From an uncultured Proteiniphilum sp. (GTDB taxonomy: Bacteria; Bacteroidota; Bacteroidia; Bacteroidales; Dysgonomonadaceae): a DNA stretch of 20,536 nucleotides. Below the pieces are notes generated by a model. The model was not told where the DNA came from. It did not search any database and saw nothing but the letters and a program-made list of their open reading frames with translations. A program made the position numbers and the translations under genes. Each line of letters starts with the position of its first letter. Within the stretch, counting starts at the first letter, position 1. Shown piece after piece: positions 14,548 through 20,536 of the stretch. The DNA lies in contig NZ_CALNAT010000190.1 of NCBI RefSeq assembly GCF_937873925.1, forward strand, positions 1 through 20,536, in the 5' to 3' direction.

Positions 14548-15873
14548 ATGTTTGAAAATTTAAGTGAAAGACTGGAGAGGTCATTCAAGATACTGAAAGG
14601 TCAGGGCAAGATCACCGAGATCAACGTGGCCGAAACATTAAAAGAGGTACGCCGTGCGCTGTTAGACGCCGACGTGAACTATAAAACCGCCAGGGAGTTT
14701 ACCGAAACGGTAAAAGAAAAGGCGCTCGGGCAGGATGTACTCAACGCCGTGAAGCCGGAGCAGATGATGGTGAAGATCGTGCACGACGAATTGGCCATCC
14801 TGATGGGAGGTAGCACTGCGGAATTCAATATCAAGGGAAATCCCGCCATTATTCTTATGTCCGGTCTGCAGGGGTCGGGGAAAACCACCTTCTCCGGCAA
14901 ACTGGCCAATATGCTCAAAAGCAAACGGGGTAAAAACCCGTTGTTGGTTGCCGGTGACGTTTATCGTCCCGCCGCCATAGAGCAGTTGAAAGTGCTGGGC
15001 CAACAGATCGGCGTATCCGTGTATGCGGAAGAGGAGAACAAGAATCCGGTCAAGATCGCGCAGAACGCCATACAGTACGCCCGTCAGCACGGGAAAGACC
15101 TGATCATCATCGATACCGCGGGACGCCTTGCCATCGATGAGCAGATGATGGAGGAGATCGAATCGATCAAGAAAGCGGTTAACCCCCAGGAGATCCTCTT
15201 CGTGGTGGATTCCATGACCGGGCAGGACGCCGTGAATACCGCCAAAGAATTCAACCAGCGGCTCGATTTCGACGGCGTGGTACTGACCAAACTCGATGGG
15301 GATACCCGGGGCGGGGCGGCGCTATCCATCCGCTCGGTGGTAGATAAACCGATCAAGTTCGTCGGCACCGGTGAGAAACTGGATGCCATCGACGTGTTCC
15401 ATCCCGAACGTATGGCAGACCGTATCCTCGGTATGGGCGACATTGTCTCGCTTGTGGAAAAGGCGCAGGAGCAATACGACGAAGAAGAGGCACGCCGCCT
15501 GCAAAAGAAGATCGCCAAAAACCAGTTCGATTTCAACGATTTCATTGCACAGATACAGCAGATCAAGAAGATGGGTAATCTGAAAGATCTGGCATCGATG
15601 ATCCCAGGGGTAGGCAAACAGATCAAAGACCTGGACATTGATGATGACGCCTTCAAGGGTATCGAAGCCATTATCCGCTCCATGACCCCCCAGGAACGTA
15701 CCAACCCCGAAATCCTGAACGGGAGCCGCCGCGCACGTATCGCCCAAGGTAGCGGTACCAACGTACAGGAAGTGAACAAGCTCCTCAAGCAGTTCGACGA
15801 GACCCGCAAAATGATGCGGATGATGACCTCCGGCGGGGGCCGCCAGGCAATGCGCAATATGAGAAGAAGGTAG
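14548..15873 (+). CDS. ffh: Signal recognition particle protein Ffh (SRP54)
   Basis: 441 residues, full length. It binds the signal sequences of nascent membrane proteins together with 4.5S RNA and delivers them to FtsY at the membrane. The N-domain four-helix bundle (1-~85) is followed by the GTPase domain: GLQGSGKTT (106-114), DTAGRL (189-194), TKLDGD (247-252) and the closing GTGEKLDAIDVFHPER. The methionine-rich M-domain has the RNA-binding motif SRRARIAQGSG (393-403) and a Met-rich end (MMRMMTSGGGRQAMRNMRRR). The start MFENLSERLERSFKIL is that of the family. A long open frame on the opposite strand (15084-15950) is a shadow. Confidence 0.98.
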   Translation: MFENLSERLERSFKILKGQGKITEINVAETLKEVRRALLDADVNYKTAREFTETVKEKALGQDVLNAVKPEQMMVKIVHDELAILMGGSTAEFNIKGNPAIILMSGLQGSGKTTFSGKLANMLKSKRGKNPLLVAGDVYRPAAIEQLKVLGQQIGVSVYAEEENKNPVKIAQNAIQYARQHGKDLIIIDTAGRLAIDEQMMEEIESIKKAVNPQEILFVVDSMTGQDAVNTAKEFNQRLDFDGVVLTKLDGDTRGGAALSIRSVVDKPIKFVGTGEKLDAIDVFHPERMADRILGMGDIVSLVEKAQEQYDEEEARRLQKKIAKNQFDFNDFIAQIQQIKKMGNLKDLASMIPGVGKQIKDLDIDDDAFKGIEAIIRSMTPQERTNPEILNGSRRARIAQGSGTNVQEVNKLLKQFDETRKMMRMMTSGGGRQAMRNMRRR

Positions 15874-15884
15874 TTCAATGTGCC

Positions 15885-15953
15885 AATGTGAATAATGCAA
15901 TAAAGTGAAAAGGTAGGAAGGTGAAGGTAATTAAGTTTTTCGTTTTTCACTTT
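15885..15953. repeat. ffh-folD spacer, shared block and 10-bp inverted repeat
   Basis: AATGTGAATAATG (15885-15897) is identical to 2702-2714. AAAGTGAAAA (15902-15911) pairs perfectly with TTTTCACTTT (15944-15953) across a 32-nt loop and is followed by TAGTTTTTAGTTAGTTT. It could be a weak terminator of ffh, but the long loop and AT-only character make that doubtful. Confidence 0.45.
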
Positions 15954-15977
15954 TAGTTTTTAGTTAGTTTATAAAAG

Positions 15978-16005
15978 TCTTGAATCTTGATTCTTGATTC
16001 TTGGT
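15978..16005. repeat. Heptamer tandem repeat (TCTTGAT)4
   Basis: TCTTGAA, TCTTGAT, TCTTGAT and TCTTGGT stand head to tail, 7 bp each, followed by a broken unit TCTAAT. A simple-sequence heptamer array 30 nt before the folD start. It could vary in copy number. Confidence 0.7.
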
Positions 16006-16012
16006 TCTAATA

Positions 16013-16028
16013 AAATCGACAAATCGAC
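16013..16028 (+). repeat. Two AAATCGAC octamers just before folD
   Basis: An exact tandem duplicate of an 8-bp unit ending 6 nt before the folD ATG. The same kind of array precedes atpB at 8050-8073. Confidence 0.6.
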
Positions 16029-16034
16029 TAAGGT

Positions 16035-16916
16035 ATGCAATTAATTGACGGGAAAGCGGTGGCCGCGCAGATTAAGAAAGAGATAGCGGAAGAGGTGGCA
16101 CAGATCAAGGCTGCCGGCGGTAAAACGCCTCATCTGGCAGCTGTATTGGTCGGCCACGACGGGGGGAGTGAAACCTATGTAGCCAACAAAGTAAAAGCCT
16201 GCGAAGAAGTGGGATTCCATTCCACGCTGATCCGTTATGAAGAGGATGTTACCGAGGAAGAGTTACTCGCATGTGTAGACCGGCTGAACAACGATGCCGA
16301 TATCCATGGCTTTATCGTACAGTTACCCCTCCCAAAGCATATTTCGGAAACAAAAGTCACCGAAGCCATCGATTTCCGTAAGGATGTGGACGGTTTTCAT
16401 CCCGTGAATGTAGGGCGCATGTCGCTCGGTATGCCCTGTTTCCTTTCGGCTACCCCCTCCGGTATCGTGGAGTTGCTTAAAAGATACGCCATAGAAACCC
16501 AAGGAAAACATTGTGTAATACTGGGACGGAGCAATATTGTCGGTAAGCCGGTATCCATGCTGATGCTGCAGAAAGCCTATCCCGGCGACTGCACCGTCAC
16601 TGTCTGTCATAGCCGCACTCCGAATATCAAAGAGATCACCCTGCAGGCAGATATTATTATCGCGGCATTAGGTGTGCCTGAATTCCTGAAAGGGGATATG
16701 GTAAAAGAAGGAGCCGTCGTGATTGATGTGGGTACTACCCGTGTACCCAGCGACAAGACGCGGTCGGGGTTCAAGCTCACCGGCGATGTACAATTCGACG
16801 AGGTCGCCCCCAAATGTTCTTACATCACCCCCGTTCCCGGCGGTGTAGGTCCCATGACCATCGTGTCGCTGTTGCGGAATACTCTTCTGGCAGGAAAGAA
16901 GGAGATTTACAGGTAA
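16035..16916 (+). CDS. folD: Bifunctional methylenetetrahydrofolate dehydrogenase/cyclohydrolase FolD
   Basis: 293 residues. It interconverts 5,10-methylene-, 5,10-methenyl- and 10-formyl-tetrahydrofolate with NADP+, feeding purine and formyl-Met synthesis. The catalytic set is present: Tyr 48 and Lys 52 in SETYVANKVK (E. coli K54), Gln 96 in QLPLP (Q98), Asp 119 in KDVDGFHP (D121). The nucleotide site GRSNIVGKPVSMLM (165-178) and the closing TPVPGGVGPMTIVSLLRNTL are intact. The usual PCTP motif reads SATP (138-141). The gene follows ffh by 161 bp of repeats and is convergent with the next gene at only 18 bp, with no visible terminator. The folate link to gcvT nearby is functional, but that gene is on the other strand. 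Confidence 0.97.
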   Translation: MQLIDGKAVAAQIKKEIAEEVAQIKAAGGKTPHLAAVLVGHDGGSETYVANKVKACEEVGFHSTLIRYEEDVTEEELLACVDRLNNDADIHGFIVQLPLPKHISETKVTEAIDFRKDVDGFHPVNVGRMSLGMPCFLSATPSGIVELLKRYAIETQGKHCVILGRSNIVGKPVSMLMLQKAYPGDCTVTVCHSRTPNIKEITLQADIIIAALGVPEFLKGDMVKEGAVVIDVGTTRVPSDKTRSGFKLTGDVQFDEVAPKCSYITPVPGGVGPMTIVSLLRNTLLAGKKEIYR

Positions 16917-16934
16917 ACAACGCAGCCGCATATC

Positions 16935-17930
16935 TCATCCTCGCTTTACCTTGATCAACAGGAGGCCGGCCAAGGTCCAGAACAGTTCACGGATGCGCTT
17001 GCACAAGCTGGTGAACACACCAAAAGCAACCGGTATCGAGAGAATACCGTATACGAGTACAAACCCTCCCTCACGTGCACCCATCTGCATCGGCATAAAG
17101 AAAAACAGGTTGGATATCAACGATTGAATGGACTCAATCAATACGCTTTGTCCGGAAGAAACCGGTCGTCCGATCGCCTGCATGATCAGCATTATCTCCA
17201 CACATATAAAAAAACGAGAGAAAAGCTCCAGTGCAAGCGACAGAACAAAGTCCTTTTTGCGATTCCTGTAAAGATCGGCAATCAAGCCATCCATTTGGCT
17301 GAGCTTCTCCTGATTCTGCCTATGGAAAACCCTTACCCGTCTTCCAACAAAAGGGAGGTTGCCCGCCATCCATACAGCTCTGCTCACTCCTCCCCGGGTA
17401 TATACCCTGAATGCCCAGAAAAGAAACAAGACCGAAGTTACACTGACCAGGATCATGAGCCATTCCATCAATCCCGAAAGCACCGGAACAAAAAAAAGCA
17501 GTAAAGGGATCGAAACCATCCAGAAGATGAAATGTGCAACAAGATGCATCATTGTGGAGAGCAGAACGGTAGAGGTAGCTTTCTGTATGCCCAGTGTCCC
17601 CTTTAGTTCAATGATTTTGTATGGCTCTCCCCCCATCAGTCCGAAGGGGGTGATATAATTGATAGCAAAACCACTGATAACCACTTTAAAAAGTCGCAGA
17701 AACCCTACACTTTTTGCTTCCGGGCTTCCATCATTCACAATGACATAAAAAGAGTATGTATTGGCGAGATATACAATAATCCACAACCCGATAATCGGTG
17801 CAAACCACCAACCGATCTGTGTTATATTACTTAAGATATTACCAAACCCTGTTTTATAGATCATTATCACCAGTGCCAACGCACCGAGAAGGAAAAACAG
17901 ATTCTGAGCGATCTTCGTTTTTTTTACCAT
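16935..17930 (-). CDS. Lysylphosphatidylglycerol synthase TM-region/flippase-like membrane protein
   Basis: 331 residues with about 8 hydrophobic helices and no soluble catalytic domain. It matches the UPF0104/LPG-synthase transmembrane family (YbhN-like): ITPFGLMGGEPYKI around residues 93-106 and PMQMGAREGGFV around 280-291 are its two typical conserved loops. Family members are integral membrane proteins thought to move or modify lipids. The aminoacyl-transferase domain of MprF is absent, so lysylation is not expected. The substrate is unknown. The ATG at 17930 begins a basic N-terminus (MVKKTK) followed directly by the first helix. No promoter was recognised upstream. Confidence 0.85.
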   Translation of the reverse strand: MVKKTKIAQNLFFLLGALALVIMIYKTGFGNILSNITQIGWWFAPIIGLWIIVYLANTYSFYVIVNDGSPEAKSVGFLRLFKVVISGFAINYITPFGLMGGEPYKIIELKGTLGIQKATSTVLLSTMMHLVAHFIFWMVSIPLLLFFVPVLSGLMEWLMILVSVTSVLFLFWAFRVYTRGGVSRAVWMAGNLPFVGRRVRVFHRQNQEKLSQMDGLIADLYRNRKKDFVLSLALELFSRFFICVEIMLIMQAIGRPVSSGQSVLIESIQSLISNLFFFMPMQMGAREGGFVLVYGILSIPVAFGVFTSLCKRIRELFWTLAGLLLIKVKRG

Positions 17931-18032
17931 AAAGAAAACGGGAGTACTTAAAAGAAAATGGGAGAGTGATTTTTATCCTGAAAAATGAAATGCCTATCCG
18001 TAACAGTAGGAATAATGGGTCGACCGGTGATG

Positions 18033-18075
18033 AAGTGAACCCCAAAAGTTTTTATCTAACTTGTAGGGTTCACTT
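18033..18075. repeat. 43-bp nested inverted repeat downstream of gcvT
   Basis: Outer arms AAGTGAACCC (18033-18042) and GGGTTCACTT (18066-18075) are perfectly complementary over 10 bp. Inside, a symmetric 3 x 3 nt internal loop is followed by AAGTT (18046-18050) pairing with AACTT (18058-18062) around a 7-nt loop. It lies 26 bp after the gcvT stop on the minus strand, so it could end that transcript, but no T-tract follows. The CCCCAAAAGTT stretch also recalls ends of IS3-type elements, an impression not a match. Confidence 0.7.
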
Positions 18076-18101
18076 GCTGATGAGGCAACCGACGGGCTCT
18101 T

Positions 18102-19187
18102 CTATTTCCTGAAAGGCGGTTTTACCACATTTGCTTTCAGGTTCCTGTTGCGGACCTTTATATAGATCTCAGTGCCGGGTTTTGCAAAACCGGGTCTCAC
18201 ATATCCCATACCGACACCTATTTTCAGTACGGGCGAGATCGTCCCGGAAGTTACATTTCCGATCACTTCATCCTCCGCATTCACAATCTCGTATCCGTGA
18301 CGGGGAATTCCCTTATCTGCCAGTTCGAAACAACAGAGTTTACGCGGCACACCTTCCGCTTTTTCCTTTTCCAGCACTTCACGGCCTACGAACGGCTTAT
18401 TCTCTGCAAATTTGGTGATCCACCCCAACCCCGCCTGTAACGGTGTGGTGGTATCATCCAGGTCATTCCCGTAGAGGCAATAACCCATCTCTAACCGCAA
18501 TGTATCACGTGCACCCAATCCGACTGGTTTAATACCATACTCCGCACCCGCTTCAAAAACGGCATCCCAGATTTTCCGCCCCTGTTCAGGGTAGAAATAG
18601 AGTTCAAATCCTCCGGCGCCGGTATATCCCGTATTGGAGACAATTACGTTGTCAACCCCGGCCAGCGTACCGGTCACAAAAGCGTAAAAGGGGATGGCGG
18701 ACAGATCCTGATCCGTCAGCTTTTGCAGTGTCTCTATCGCTTTGGGACCCTGTATCGCCAGTTGTGCCATATGATCTGACGCGTTCTGCAGTTCAGCACC
18801 CATGGTGTTCCACTGTTGGCACCACGCCCAGTCTTTTTCAATATTGGCGGCATTCACCACTAAGAGATATTTTTCCGGTTCGTAGTGGTAGACAATGAAA
18901 TCATCTACGATTCCACCTTTTTCATTCACAAAACAGGTGTATTGCGCTTTTCCCTGCTTAAGCCCGGAAACATCATTGCTAGTCACCCGTTGCAAAAATT
19001 CCACCGCTTTGGGACCCTTCACCCAAAATTCACCCATATGGGATACATCGAACACACCCACGGCATTCACTACCGTCAGGTGTTCGTCTATGATACCGGA
19101 ATATTCAATAGGCATATTATATCCGGCAAACTCATGCATTTTGGCTCCCAGCCCGATATGCAGATCTGTAAATGGGGTTGTCTTCAT
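18102..19187 (-). CDS. gcvT: Glycine cleavage system T protein (aminomethyltransferase)
   Basis: 361 residues, normal length. It moves the aminomethyl carbon from the lipoyl arm of GcvH to tetrahydrofolate, giving methylene-THF and NH3. It starts MKTTPFTDLHIGLGAKM, then FDVSHMGEFWVKGP, GGIVDDFIVY with the catalytic Asp at 96 (Asp 96 in the Thermotoga enzyme), the folate-site region NTGYTGAGGFELYF, and the RKLCCFEL and C-terminal beta-barrel segment GNVTSGTISPVLKIGVGMGYV. It begins 1 nt after the pepT stop, so the two are almost certainly co-transcribed. GcvH and GcvP genes are not in the window. Scattered gcv genes are normal in Bacteroidetes. Confidence 0.97.
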   Translation of the reverse strand: MKTTPFTDLHIGLGAKMHEFAGYNMPIEYSGIIDEHLTVVNAVGVFDVSHMGEFWVKGPKAVEFLQRVTSNDVSGLKQGKAQYTCFVNEKGGIVDDFIVYHYEPEKYLLVVNAANIEKDWAWCQQWNTMGAELQNASDHMAQLAIQGPKAIETLQKLTDQDLSAIPFYAFVTGTLAGVDNVIVSNTGYTGAGGFELYFYPEQGRKIWDAVFEAGAEYGIKPVGLGARDTLRLEMGYCLYGNDLDDTTTPLQAGLGWITKFAENKPFVGREVLEKEKAEGVPRKLCCFELADKGIPRHGYEIVNAEDEVIGNVTSGTISPVLKIGVGMGYVRPGFAKPGTEIYIKVRNRNLKANVVKPPFRK

Positions 19188-19188
19188 A

Positions 19189-20418
19189 TTATATTTTTTC
19201 CTCTTTTGCTACTATTTCGGCTATTTTCACAATCACTTCCGATGCTTTTTTCATGGAAGGTACTGGCAAAAACTCATATTTGCCGTGGAAGTTCATCCCT
19301 CCGGCGAAGATATTGGGACAAGGAAGCCCCATAAATGACAGGCGTGCGCCGTCGGTTCCTCCGCGGATAGGTTTTACATTGGGTTTCACATCCACCTCTT
19401 CCATAGCCTGATAGGCATAATCCACCACATACTTCACCGGTTCCACTTTTTCACGCATGTTATAATACTGGTCTTTCATCTGCAATGTAAGCCGGTCGCC
19501 GTATTTTTTGTTCAAGGTAGCCACAGCATTCTCCATCACCCCCTTACGTGCTTCGAATCTTTCGCGGTCGTGATCGCGGATAATAAATGACAGACTGGCC
19601 TCTTCTACCGTACCGCCTAAGGAGATCAGATGGAAAAAGCCCTCATAGCCTACGGTATATTCCGGCCGTTCATCCTGCGGCAGTAGGCAGATCAATTCAT
19701 TGGCTAAATGCAGTGCATTGACCATCTTCCCTTTTGCATATCCGGGATGGACATTTCGCCCCTGTATCTCAATTTTGGCTGAAGCGGCATTAAAGTTCTC
19801 ATACTCCAGTTCTCCCACTTCACTTCCGTCTATCGTATATGCCCAATCGGCGCCGAACTTGGCTACATCGAATTTATCAGCGCCCCGACCGATCTCTTCG
19901 TCCGGTGTAAAACCGATACGGATCTTACCGTGCTCAATTTCGGGATGGTCGATCAGGTATTGCATGGCATTCATGATTGCCGCGATACCGGGTTTATCGT
20001 CCGCTCCCAGCAGGGTAGTGCCATCGGTCACTATGATATCCTCGCCCACATGATCGAGCAGTTCGGGAAAATCGACAGGCGACAATACAACCTCTTTCGA
20101 TTCATTCAATATGATCTCTTTTCCATCATAATTTTTCACAATTCTTGGATTCACATTCTTGCCGCTCATGTCGGGACTGGTATCGAAATGGGAGATAAAA
20201 CCCATCACCGGCAGTTTCTTCTGTGTATTTGCCGGCAGGGTTGCCATCAGATAGCAATTGTTATCGAGACTCACGTCTGTCAATCCCATTTCCAGTGCCT
20301 CCTGCTCCACCTCTTTGGCAAGATTGAACTGTTTTTGCGTACTGGGGGTTTGTGTGCTGTTCTCATCCGATTGTGTGTCGATGCGAGCATACTTAATAAA
20401 CCGATCTACAATATCCAT
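19189..20418 (-). CDS. pepT: Peptidase T (tripeptide aminopeptidase, M20B)
   Basis: 409 residues. A cytoplasmic dinuclear zinc enzyme that removes the N-terminal residue from tripeptides. The metal and catalytic residues are all visible: His 77 and Asp 79 in SHFDTSPD, Asp 140 in LLGADDKPG (bridging), Glu 174 and Glu 175 in TPDEEIGRG, Asp 197 in TIDGSEVG, and His 378 in NFHGKYEF. The dimerisation domain contains HPGYAKGKMVNALHLA. The ATG at 20418 begins MDIVDRFIKYARIDTQSDE as the family does. It is the first gene of a pepT-gcvT pair. No strong -7 box was found in the 118 bp before it. Confidence 0.97.
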   Translation of the reverse strand: MDIVDRFIKYARIDTQSDENSTQTPSTQKQFNLAKEVEQEALEMGLTDVSLDNNCYLMATLPANTQKKLPVMGFISHFDTSPDMSGKNVNPRIVKNYDGKEIILNESKEVVLSPVDFPELLDHVGEDIIVTDGTTLLGADDKPGIAAIMNAMQYLIDHPEIEHGKIRIGFTPDEEIGRGADKFDVAKFGADWAYTIDGSEVGELEYENFNAASAKIEIQGRNVHPGYAKGKMVNALHLANELICLLPQDERPEYTVGYEGFFHLISLGGTVEEASLSFIIRDHDRERFEARKGVMENAVATLNKKYGDRLTLQMKDQYYNMREKVEPVKYVVDYAYQAMEEVDVKPNVKPIRGGTDGARLSFMGLPCPNIFAGGMNFHGKYEFLPVPSMKKASEVIVKIAEIVAKEEKI

Positions 20419-20536
20419 GATTATTTATATTTGATTCATTAAAATTAATCGTTTTCTCGCTATGGCATAGTCAAACAAGTTTGTCCTCTGCTCATTTAGC
20501 TTAACGAAAACGTTGAATATTCTTTGCAGAGTTAAA
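20419..20536. other. Region upstream of pepT, no gene seen
   Basis: AT-rich right edge. On the minus strand TAATTTTA (near 20435-20450) is one base off the TAnnTTTG box, and on the plus strand TATATTTG (20426-20433) fits it but points away from pepT. TTAACGAAAA at 20501-20510 resembles the reverse complement of 13471-13480 near the CDF gene. Nothing here is firm. Confidence 0.3.

Noticed and set aside
15084..15950. 288-codon minus-strand frame opposite ffh
   Set aside because: Shadow of ffh. Its translation is Ser/Ile/Arg-rich without any motif and it begins in the repeat spacer.
16917..16934. Shared terminator between folD and the convergent membrane-protein gene
   Set aside because: Only 18 bp separate the stops, and no hairpin or T-tract is visible.
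17854..18045. 63-codon minus-strand frame before the flippase-like gene
   Set aside because: It overlaps the start of the 331-residue gene in another frame, has no motif, and begins in the inverted repeat.

Overview
The window looks like chromosomal DNA of a member of the Bacteroidota, probably order Bacteroidales. The reasons are: (i) candidate promoters carry the Bacteroidetes -7 box TAnnTTTG and have no E. coli-type -35/-10 pair; (ii) most starts have A/T-rich leaders and no Shine-Dalgarno; (iii) the V-type ATPase operon has the compact gene order known from Bacteroidetes, spirochaetes and chlamydiae; (iv) secreted proteins have signal peptides ending ...A|Q. A finer placement (e.g. Dysgonomonadaceae-like) would be a guess. 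No rRNA, tRNA, CRISPR array, intact insertion sequence or phage gene was seen.

Layout. 1-4363 (+): the end of an RND multidrug/solute efflux permease and its TolC-type outer-membrane partner; the periplasmic adaptor is presumably upstream, outside the window. 4364-4711: a gene-free stretch with competing hairpins, an AU-rich intrinsic terminator and the likely promoter of the next operon. 4712-12325 (+): a complete seven-gene V-type ATPase operon, atpE - DUF2764 protein - atpA - atpB - atpD - atpI - atpK, closed by a strong terminator at 12366-12394. 12433-13365 (-): a cation diffusion facilitator metal transporter. 13375-13849: an AT-rich gap full of small palindromes. 13850-14359 (+): a small secreted protein resembling the DUF4488 family. 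14548-15873 (+): ffh (SRP54). 16035-16916 (+): folD. 16935-17930 (-): a lysylphosphatidylglycerol-synthase/flippase-like membrane protein, convergent with folD. 18102-20418 (-): pepT and gcvT, 1 nt apart.

How the parts work together. RND permease and TolC form two parts of a tripartite exporter. In the V-ATPase, A and B form the catalytic head, D the central shaft, E the peripheral stator, and I plus K the membrane motor. Genes for subunits C, F and G/H are absent, and the DUF2764 protein sits where a C-like subunit would be needed. The K subunit keeps every residue that binds Na+ in the Enterococcus hirae NtpK ring, so this motor is predicted to be Na+-coupled. B/D and D/I overlap, consistent with translational coupling, while the multicopy K subunit has its own G-free A-rich leader.

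The least ordinary part is the spacer DNA. Several gaps hold short structured repeats: a palindrome family with a compensatory base-pair change between its two copies (one inside the ATPase operon), a row of four mini-hairpins with different stems but an identical TTC loop, octamer arrays ending about 7 nt before the atpB and folD starts, a heptamer array, and a 43-bp nested inverted repeat after gcvT. These are the main candidates for undescribed elements. The genes themselves belong to recognised families.
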